A DNA stretch of 6,938 nt from an uncultured Collinsella sp. (lineage in GTDB: Bacteria > Actinomycetota > Coriobacteriia > Coriobacteriales > Coriobacteriaceae). Under the pieces are notes generated by a model. That model was not told where the DNA came from. It did not search any database and worked only from the letters and a program-made list of their open reading frames with translations. A program made the translations under genes and the position numbers. Positions 1 through 4,681 of the stretch are shown here, one piece after another. Location of the stretch: contig CALHDP010000103.1 of assembly GCA_938023085.1 (NCBI GenBank), positions 1 through 6,938 of the forward strand. Reading direction: 5' to 3'. The number at the start of each line of letters is the position of its first letter. Position 1 is the stretch's first letter.

Positions 1-264
1 GATTACCACGTACTTGACCGTGGTCACGAGCGTCATGGTCCAGATGACGAGCGAAAGCGCGCCCAGGATCATGTCCTCGCTGACGGTACCGATGCCGCCG
101 TTGTTGGCGACGATTGATTTCATGGTGTACATGGGGCTCGTGCCGATGTCACCATAGACGACGCCGAGCGTTACGAGCAACATGCCAGCGGAGAGGGGGA
201 TGGCGCCATGCCCGCCCTGACTATGCTGGTCTTGGAGGCTTGCCTCCAGCTTGTTGTGTGCCAC
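1..264 (-). CDS. kup: Kup-family potassium uptake transporter, N-terminal part (cut by window edge)
   Basis: Kup/HAK/KUP proteins are K+ (probably H+-coupled) uptake transporters of the cytoplasmic membrane. The 88 visible residues begin with a short hydrophilic leader (VAHNKLEAS...) and then the family's hallmark first helix, with GVVYGDIGTSPMYT at about residues 34-47. This matches the GVVYGDIGTSPLYT block of E. coli Kup. A second hydrophobic helix (LGALSLVIWTMTLVTTVKYVV, about 67-87) follows, also as in Kup, so the assignment is firm although most of the protein lies outside the window. I chose GTG at 264 because AAGGGAG lies 5 nt upstream of it. An in-frame ATG at 282 would add six residues but has a poor binding site. 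The gene follows the EamA permease on the same strand after about 155 bp, which contain a hairpin and AT-rich sequence, so it is probably transcribed separately. Confidence 0.93.
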   Translation of the reverse strand, partial: MAHNKLEASLQDQHSQGGHGAIPLSAGMLLVTLGVVYGDIGTSPMYTMKSIVANNGGIGTVSEDMILGALSLVIWTMTLVTTVKYVVI

Positions 265-276
265 GTGGACTCCCTT
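262..276 (-). promoter_or_regulatory. Ribosome binding site deciding the kup GTG start
   Basis: On the minus strand AAGGGAG (276-270) is followed by a 5-nt spacer and GTG at 264-262. The competing in-frame ATG at 282-280 sits just upstream of this Shine-Dalgarno and has only a weak purine stretch before it. Confidence 0.65.
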
Positions 277-363
277 AGACATCCGGTCTCTGCCAAGAGC
301 AGTAGACCTTTATGCCATCTTTATACATATAAGAGCAGTTTGGCACATCGGGGTGTTTTAGAC

Positions 364-387
364 AATAATCCCCATCTGGGGATTATT
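364..387. terminator. Perfect 10-bp hairpin between EamA and kup; likely terminator of the EamA gene
   Basis: AATAATCCCC, loop ATCT, then GGGGATTATT is a perfect inverted repeat 34 nt beyond the EamA stop codon. On the minus strand the right arm runs into ATTATTGTCT, a moderately T-rich tail, which fits a weak intrinsic terminator separating EamA from kup. The T-tract is not strong and the dyad could instead be an operator site upstream of kup. Confidence 0.5.
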
Positions 388-420
388 CATATACGCAGGT
401 AGCATTTCAGAGCAGGGCTA

Positions 421-1332
421 TTAAGCACGCGCTGTCTGGGCGATGCGAGCCTTGGCGCTTGCACGTTTGCCGGCGAGTTCGCAAAAAATCGCGCCGCCGA
501 TGATAAGCGCGGCACCCATCAGGCGGACCGGTGTTATGGCTTCGCCCAAAAGGACGGCCGAGAACACGACCGCCGAAAGCGGCTCGAGGTAGCCGACGAC
601 GGCGACGGTCTGCACGGGCAGTTTGGCGACGGCGCTAAAGTAGAGCAGGCAACCGATGCCGGTGTTGACAATGCCGAGCATGGCAACGGCGCGCCAATCA
701 ATACTGGCGGCGACACCGGTGGACAGGAATGAGGGAGCGCCCTGCGTGATGAGCGTGAGGACCAGCGCGGTCACAAAGGCGGCGCTCACCTGGAGCGTGG
801 AGTTCTCGAGGTCTTCGATGTGTGGCGCATCCTTGCTAGCGATGACCATCAGCGCATAGCAAAATGCCGAGGCGATACCGCAGGCGATACCCGCAATGGG
901 CATATTGCCGCCTAGACCTTGTGCTGCAATGAGAAAAGCACCGCAAGCAACGGCGATAAAGCCGGCGATTTTGCCGCCGGTCAGCTTTTCGCCAAAGATG
1001 AGCGGGGAGAGCGCCATGACAATGATGGGGCCGCAGTAGTACAGCAGCGAGGATACGCCGACGCCGATCGTCTGATAGGCGCGGAACAGGAAAATCCAGC
1101 TGGCGCCCAGCGCGGCTCCCGAGAGAAGGAGTGCTGCGGCTTCGCGGGGACGAGATGGTGCCTGCAGGTTATGGCGCCTGGTTATGAAGAGGATGGCGGC
1201 AAGGGTAAGGGCGCCCAAAAACGTGCGTAGTAGCACGATATCGGAGCTCGGCAGCGCGATGGCAGCGGCGATGATGCCGTTGGAGCCAAACAATAGCAAT
1301 GCTGCTAAGTACGTAAACAGTCCGTTGTTCAT
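421..1332 (-). CDS. EamA/DMT-superfamily permease
   Basis: A 303-residue integral membrane protein with the ten-helix, two-repeat plan of the drug/metabolite transporter superfamily, of the RhaT/YdcZ/EamA type. The first repeat ends with a helix pair around residues 76-113 (GASWIFLFRAYQTIGVGVSSLLYYCGP..., then SPLIFGEKLT). The second repeats the pattern at about 226-267 (IGCLLYFSAVAKLP...VGYLEPLSAVVFSAVLLGEAIT). The YLEP/LGE signature is typical of the family. The C-terminus is short and basic (GKRASAKARIA), probably cytoplasmic. Length is normal for the family (about 290-310). The start ATG at 1332 has AGAAGGGA about 9 nt upstream. Substrate cannot be read from sequence; relatives export amino acids, nucleosides or other metabolites. 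The gene diverges from a LysR-type regulator, with a dyad between them, so expression probably answers to that regulator's ligand. Confidence 0.92.
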   Translation of the reverse strand: MNNGLFTYLAALLLFGSNGIIAAAIALPSSDIVLLRTFLGALTLAAILFITRRHNLQAPSRPREAAALLLSGAALGASWIFLFRAYQTIGVGVSSLLYYCGPIIVMALSPLIFGEKLTGGKIAGFIAVACGAFLIAAQGLGGNMPIAGIACGIASAFCYALMVIASKDAPHIEDLENSTLQVSAAFVTALVLTLITQGAPSFLSTGVAASIDWRAVAMLGIVNTGIGCLLYFSAVAKLPVQTVAVVGYLEPLSAVVFSAVLLGEAITPVRLMGAALIIGGAIFCELAGKRASAKARIAQTARA

Positions 1333-1361
1333 GCGCTGACATCCCTTCTATATCCGAGCAT

Positions 1362-1378
1362 GTTCACTATGGGTGAAC
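1362..1378. promoter_or_regulatory. LysR-type operator dyad between EamA and the LysR gene
   Basis: GTTCAC, spacer TATGG, GTGAAC is a perfect 6-bp dyad. It contains the T-N11-A core (TCAC...GTGA, 1364-1376) characteristic of LysR-family binding sites. It sits 29 bp upstream of the EamA start and just upstream of the -10 hexamer of the regulator gene, where one bound dimer could act on both promoters. Binding by the adjacent regulator is inferred. Confidence 0.6.
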
Positions 1379-1399
1379 TGGCTTTAGAAGAAAAGCGAA

Positions 1400-1405
1400 T
1401 ATAAT
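1400..1405 (+). promoter_or_regulatory. -10 hexamer of the LysR-type regulator promoter
   Basis: TATAAT matches the sigma-70-type -10 consensus exactly and lies 45 bp upstream of the regulator's GTG start. The expected -35 position (about 1377-1382, ACTGGC) is poor and abuts the dyad at 1362-1378, consistent with autoregulation. Confidence 0.5.
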
Positions 1406-1439
1406 GCATGGATAACATGACAAAAGCTCATGCAAAGGT

Positions 1440-1453
1440 GGAGGGGTGCCGTG
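1440..1453 (+). promoter_or_regulatory. Ribosome binding site deciding the LysR GTG start
   Basis: GGAGG (1440-1444) is followed by 6 nt and GTG at 1451. The upstream in-frame ATG at 1430 has no Shine-Dalgarno sequence and would place the binding site inside the coding region. Confidence 0.7.
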
Positions 1454-2308
1454 GAAACGAATATTCAAAAGATGCAGGTGCTGCTCGAGACCGTGCGCGC
1501 CGGCAGTTTTACGCGCGCCGCCGAGCGCCTGAGCTATTCGCAGTCGGGCGTGAGCCGTATGGTGGCCGATCTCGAGGCCGACTGGGGCTTTAAGGTGCTC
1601 GACCGCAGTCGCGAGGGCGTAGTACTTTCTGCCGACGGGCGGCAGGTCATGCCGGCGGTCGAGGCGCTCTGCGAGGAATTCACTCGCTTGCAGCGACGCG
1701 TGGATGAGATGCGTGGGCTCATGCGCGGCAAAATCTGCATCGGTACGTTTTCGAGTGTGGCGACCCACGTGCTGCCGCCAGTGATTGCGCGCTTTCGCGC
1801 CAATCACCCGGACGTCGATTATGAGTTGCTGATGGGCGATTACTCAGAGATTGAACAATGGGTGGCTGAGGGTCGTTGCGACCTGGGCTTTATCCCGCGT
1901 GAGCCACGAGAAAACGGCATGGCATCGCGACCGTTGGTGCAAGACGAGCTGATGGCCGTGGTGCCAGCGGACTCCTCGCTTGCCACCGCGGAGGTCGTTT
2001 CCCTTGCCGATTTGGCCAACGAGCAGTTTATCCTGCTGGAACGCGGTAGCGACGACGAGATTACGCCGCTGTTTCGCCGCGCGGGCCTGGCGGTGCGCTC
2101 TAAGCTGTCGACCTGGGATGACTATGCGATTATGGCCATGGTCGAGGACGGCCTGGGCGTGAGCATTCTTCCCGCGCTCATCTTGCGCCGCTGCCAGTTC
2201 GATGTTGCCGTGCGCCCACTCGAGGGGCATCCCCATCGGCAGATCAACGCCATATATCGAACGGCCGATGTTTCGCTTGCTGCCGCCCGTTTCCTCGAAT
2301 ACCTCTAA
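1451..2308 (+). CDS. LysR-family transcriptional regulator
   Basis: A 285-residue LysR-type regulator of normal family length. The N-terminal winged helix-turn-helix spans about residues 3-62: MQVLLETVRAGSFTRAAERL, then SYSQSGVSRMVADLE as the recognition segment and GFKVLDRS...VLSADG as the wing. A linker helix follows (about 66-90). The periplasmic-binding-protein-like effector domain runs from about 93 (GKICIGTFSSVATHVLPP) to the end, including VEDGLGVSILPALI (231-244), the usual conserved block near the second subdomain. It diverges from the EamA permease, the classical layout for this family, with a T-N11-A dyad between them. I infer that it controls the permease and itself. The effector is unknown. 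GTG at 1451 is preferred over ATG at 1430 because of the GGAGG placed 6 nt before it. Confidence 0.94.
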   Translation: METNIQKMQVLLETVRAGSFTRAAERLSYSQSGVSRMVADLEADWGFKVLDRSREGVVLSADGRQVMPAVEALCEEFTRLQRRVDEMRGLMRGKICIGTFSSVATHVLPPVIARFRANHPDVDYELLMGDYSEIEQWVAEGRCDLGFIPREPRENGMASRPLVQDELMAVVPADSSLATAEVVSLADLANEQFILLERGSDDEITPLFRRAGLAVRSKLSTWDDYAIMAMVEDGLGVSILPALILRRCQFDVAVRPLEGHPHRQINAIYRTADVSLAAARFLEYL

Positions 2309-2367
2309 ACGCGTGCGTGTCATTGTCCGCTTTGGGCAAATCTCAGAGTCCGGCGCATTTTCTTATG

Positions 2368-2451
2368 AAATTGAACTTCCCGATAATGCGCCGCGCTATA
2401 CTGCTTGCTAAATTGAACCTTGGTTCAATTTGTGTTCTATAAATTGAACTT
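2368..2451. promoter_or_regulatory. Operator-like array of AAATTGAAC sites upstream of the XRE-AlaA gene
   Basis: AAATTGAACTT occurs at 2368-2378 and again at 2441-2451. Between them, at 2410-2431, is a near-continuous palindrome made of AAATTGAACC, two T bases, then GGTTCAATTT. That is four copies of the same half-site in 84 bp: three direct and one inverted. The direct copies start 42 and 31 bp apart, close to four and three helical turns. The last copy ends 7 bp before the Shine-Dalgarno. Candidate -10 hexamers TATACT (2397-2402) and TATAAA (2438-2443) are interleaved with the sites, so binding would block transcription. The XRE domain encoded just downstream is the natural candidate binder, but this is inference. 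Confidence 0.7.
2397..2402 (+). promoter_or_regulatory. Candidate -10 hexamer for the XRE-AlaA gene
   Basis: TATACT lies 8 bp before the central palindrome, so the palindrome would cover the transcription start. The nearest TTGACA-like hexamer, TTGAAC at 2371-2376, is 20 bp away, which is longer than usual. TATAAA at 2438-2443 is an alternative. Confidence 0.35.
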
Positions 2452-2458
2452 TGCCAGC

Positions 2459-2473
2459 AAGGAGGTTCCTGTG
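2459..2473 (+). promoter_or_regulatory. Strong ribosome binding site of the XRE-AlaA fusion
   Basis: AAGGAGG (2459-2465), a 5-nt spacer and GTG at 2471. This sets the start of the DNA-binding domain. The longer in-frame reading from TTG at 2420 would run through the operator palindrome and has no such site. Confidence 0.8.
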
Positions 2474-3991
2474 GCCCAAGAGACGTTTTGCGATCGCCTG
2501 CGACAGACTATGTCCAATCGCGACGTTCGCCAATCGGACGTAATCCGCGCATCGGAGATGCTCGGCAAAAAACTCGGCAAGAGTCAGATGAGCCAATATG
2601 TGAGCGGCAAGACGATTCCGCGGCGCGATGTGGCTGAGCTGCTCGCCCGTATTTTGGAGGTCGATGTTACCTGGCTGCTCGCCGGCGACGCCGATCAAGG
2701 CGAGGCATCATCACCCCGCAACGATTCCAAGCCCGAACCCCATCCCTCAGCTCAAATTGCAAGGAGCACCACCATGCGTACTTTTTCTAAATCCACCAAA
2801 CTCGACAACGTCCTGTATGACGTGCGCGGTCCCGTCGTCGACGAGGCCGCCCGTATGGAGGACGAGGGCGAGCGCATCCTCAAGCTCAATATCGGCAACC
2901 CGGCGCCCTTCGGTTTCCGCACACCCGATGAGGTCATCAAGGACATGCGCCAGCAGCTGCCCGACTGCGAAGGCTATTCCAACTCGCGTGGCCTGTTCTC
3001 CGCGCGCAAGGCAATCATGCAGTATTCGCAGATCAAGGGCCTGCCCAACGTTCAGATGGAGCATATCTACACGGGCAACGGCGTGTCCGAGCTCATTCAG
3101 CTTTCGATGAACGCGCTGCTCGACAACGGCGACGAGATTCTGATCCCCAGCCCCGACTATCCGCTCTGGACGGCGTGCGCAACCCTTGCCGGCGGTCATC
3201 CCGTACATTATCTGTGTGATGAGCAGGCGGATTGGTATCCCGACTTGGAGGATATGGAGTCCAAGATTACGAGTGCGACCAAAGCCCTCGTCATCATCAA
3301 CCCCAACAACCCCACGGGTTCTGTCTATCCGCGCGAGGTGCTCGAGGGCATCGTCGAGATTGCGCGCAGGCATCAGCTGATGATCTTTGCCGATGAGATC
3401 TACGACCGCCTGTGCATGGACGGCTACGAGCACGTCTCGATTGCCTCGCTCGCCCCCGACCTGCCCTGCGTTACCTTTAGCGGTCTGTCCAAGTCTCACA
3501 TGATTGCGGGCTATCGTATTGGCTGGATGGTGCTTTCGGGCAACCAGCGCTGCATGAGCGACTTCATCATGGGCGTCAACATGCTCTCGAACATGCGCCT
3601 GTGCTCCAACGTGCCGGCTCAGTCGATCGTTCAGACGGCACTCGGTGGTCATCAGTCCGTTAACGACTACATCCGTCCCGGCGGCCGTGTCTACGAGCAG
3701 CGCAACTTTGTGTATGAGGCGCTCAACAAGATTGACGGCATCTCGGTGGTTAAGCCGCGTGCGGCGTTCTACATCTTCCCCAAGATGGATGTGAAGAAGT
3801 TCAACATCACCGATGACGAGCAGTTCGCCCTTGACCTGCTGCACGAGAAGAAGATCCTGATCACGCGCGGCGGCGGCTTCAACTGGGCTGAGCCCGACCA
3901 CTTCCGCATCGTGTACCTGCCGCGCATGGAAGTACTCAAAGAGTCCCTCGAAGACCTCGCCGACTTCTTTGACCATTACCGCCAGTCGTAG
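2471..3991 (+). CDS. alaA: XRE-type HTH domain fused to AlaA-like alanine aminotransferase
   Basis: One uninterrupted 506-residue frame joins two proteins. Residues 5-72 form an XRE/Cro helix-turn-helix: QSDVIRASEMLG as helix 2, GKSQMSQYVSGK as recognition helix, then PRRDVAELLARILEVDVTWLL. Residues 73-101 are a polar, Pro/Ser-rich linker. From M102 the protein aligns by eye with E. coli AlaA (fold-type I PLP aminotransferase, glutamate-pyruvate transamination). Shared blocks include LKLNIGNPAPFGF, YTGNGVSELI, IPSPDYPLWTA, the NNPTG loop (279-283), FADEIYD, and SGLSKS with the PLP lysine at K341 (K240 counted from M102). A C-terminal Arg in DHFRIVYLPR would bind the substrate carboxylate. No catalytic block looks missing. 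The 405-residue enzyme half equals E. coli AlaA in length. The gene ends at a strong terminator. AlaA is usually free-standing; this fusion suggests a regulator-enzyme, or two products from two starts. Confidence 0.9.
   Translation: MAQETFCDRLRQTMSNRDVRQSDVIRASEMLGKKLGKSQMSQYVSGKTIPRRDVAELLARILEVDVTWLLAGDADQGEASSPRNDSKPEPHPSAQIARSTTMRTFSKSTKLDNVLYDVRGPVVDEAARMEDEGERILKLNIGNPAPFGFRTPDEVIKDMRQQLPDCEGYSNSRGLFSARKAIMQYSQIKGLPNVQMEHIYTGNGVSELIQLSMNALLDNGDEILIPSPDYPLWTACATLAGGHPVHYLCDEQADWYPDLEDMESKITSATKALVIINPNNPTGSVYPREVLEGIVEIARRHQLMIFADEIYDRLCMDGYEHVSIASLAPDLPCVTFSGLSKSHMIAGYRIGWMVLSGNQRCMSDFIMGVNMLSNMRLCSNVPAQSIVQTALGGHQSVNDYIRPGGRVYEQRNFVYEALNKIDGISVVKPRAAFYIFPKMDVKKFNITDDEQFALDLLHEKKILITRGGGFNWAEPDHFRIVYLPRMEVLKESLEDLADFFDHYRQS
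2761..2776 (+). promoter_or_regulatory. Internal ribosome binding site and ATG for a free-standing AlaA
   Basis: AAGGAG (2761-2766), a 7-nt spacer and ATG at 2774, all inside the fusion frame. Translation from here gives a 405-residue protein starting MRTFSKSTKLDNVLYDVRGP, which corresponds to the natural N-terminus of AlaA proteins. It would release the aminotransferase without the DNA-binding domain. Whether both starts are used cannot be told from sequence. Confidence 0.65.
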
Positions 3992-4014
3992 GGGATAGAA
4001 ACTCCGCACTATGA

Positions 4015-4050
4015 AAAGCTCCCTGCAGTTGTTTTGCTGCAGGGAGCTTT
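4015..4050. terminator. Bidirectional intrinsic terminator between XRE-AlaA and the deformylase-like gene
   Basis: A perfect 14-bp stem (AAAGCTCCCTGCAG with CTGCAGGGAGCTTT) encloses an 8-nt loop, TTGTTTTG. The plus-strand arm continues TTTCTT and the minus-strand arm ends in TTTTC, so it can terminate both convergent genes. It begins 23 nt after the aminotransferase stop and lies 15 nt beyond the stop of the minus-strand gene. Confidence 0.9.
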
Positions 4051-4065
4051 CTTGAATCGGCGGAA

Positions 4066-4476
4066 CTAAATAACAATCCCGTTGCAGTGGTCGATTTCGT
4101 GCTGGATGATCTCGGCGGTGTAGCCCGAGAAGTTTTTGATGCGGTGGACGAAGTTCTCGTCCAAATACTCCACCTTAATGCGGCGATAGCGGGTACAGGG
4201 ACGCTCGCCGATCAGCGAGAGACATCCTTCGCTCGTCTGATAGGCATTGACCTGCTCAAGAATTTGAGGGTTGTACATCAGGAGTGTCCTGTTGCCGTCC
4301 TTTACGCAGATGATGCGTTTGCGCACGCCAATCATGTTGGCGGCGAGGCCCACGCACTCGTGCTCATGCTCGTGGAGTGTATCCAGGAGGTCCTGCCCGG
4401 TTGCGGCATCGTCGGGTCCCGCGTCTTCGGAAGGCAGACGCAAAAAGAACTCGGATTTCATGATGGGCTTAATCAT
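4066..4476 (-). CDS. def: Short peptide-deformylase-like protein
   Basis: A 136-residue protein with the three peptide deformylase motifs: CVGLAANMIG (41-50), EGCLSL (83-88) and HEIDH (126-130). C85, H126 and H130 would bind the catalytic metal and E127 would be the general base. Peptide deformylase removes the formyl group from the N-terminal methionine of new proteins in the cytoplasm. This one is shorter than the E. coli enzyme (about 169 residues), lacking a C-terminal extension. In motif 1 the usual catalytic Gln (GLAANQ) is Met48. I recall short Firmicute homologues with the same AANM variant, so it is probably a subfamily trait, and deformylase activity on nascent proteins is uncertain. 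Start ATG at 4476 is supported by GAGGAG 6 nt upstream. An open frame extends further upstream to 4692 but has no family similarity. It is convergent with the aminotransferase and divergent from the MFS gene. Confidence 0.85.
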   Translation of the reverse strand: MIKPIMKSEFFLRLPSEDAGPDDAATGQDLLDTLHEHEHECVGLAANMIGVRKRIICVKDGNRTLLMYNPQILEQVNAYQTSEGCLSLIGERPCTRYRRIKVEYLDENFVHRIKNFSGYTAEIIQHEIDHCNGIVI

Positions 4477-4681
4477 GGCGGGCTCCTCATGTCTTATGCT
4501 TTCGTGGACTTTTAATAATAGCGCGGAAGGAAAGCTGTGTGTCCGCGTTACAATCTTTCGATGTTGGACCATGTTGCCAGATTCGTCGTGTACGGCGTCT
4601 GGCGTAAGTCTAGGGCTCATTTTTCGCCCTGGACCGTTCCTCTGGGGCGATGCGACTGTCGTTCCAAGAGGAAGGAAATGC
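4477..4681. other. Divergent intergenic region and MFS leader
   Basis: This 205-bp gap separates the divergent deformylase-like and MFS genes. On the minus strand TATTATTAAAAG (around 4519-4508) is AT-rich and could supply the deformylase -10, without a good -35. On the plus strand TACAAT (4549-4554) could be a -10, again with a poor -35. Toward the MFS gene are a stem of CTAGGGC (4610-4616) with GCCCTGG (4626-4632), including one G-U pair, and TTCCTCT (4637-4643), which is complementary to AGAGGAA (4667-4673) within the ribosome binding site. Confidence 0.4.

Noticed and set aside
295..339. Direct repeat AAGAGCAGT (295-303 and 331-339) upstream of kup
   Set aside because: Only 9 bp with no symmetry and no recognisable binding-site pattern; easily due to chance.
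2420..2470. TTG start at 2420 for the XRE-AlaA gene
   Set aside because: It lies in the operator palindrome and lacks a Shine-Dalgarno, while AAGGAGG precedes GTG 2471.
2747..4009. 420-residue open frame on the minus strand opposite the aminotransferase
   Set aside because: It is a mirror of a GC-biased coding region, has no family motifs or ribosome binding site, and runs through the terminator hairpin region, whereas the plus strand encodes a clear AlaA.
4522..4547. CGCGGA/TCCGCG inverted repeat in the def-MFS gap
   Set aside because: Six bp with a 14-nt loop and no T-tract; too weak to call an operator or terminator.
4271..4681. N-terminal extension of the MFS frame back to 4271
   Set aside because: The upstream part overlaps the deformylase-like gene on the other strand and lacks transporter features. 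ATG 4682 has its own ribosome binding site.
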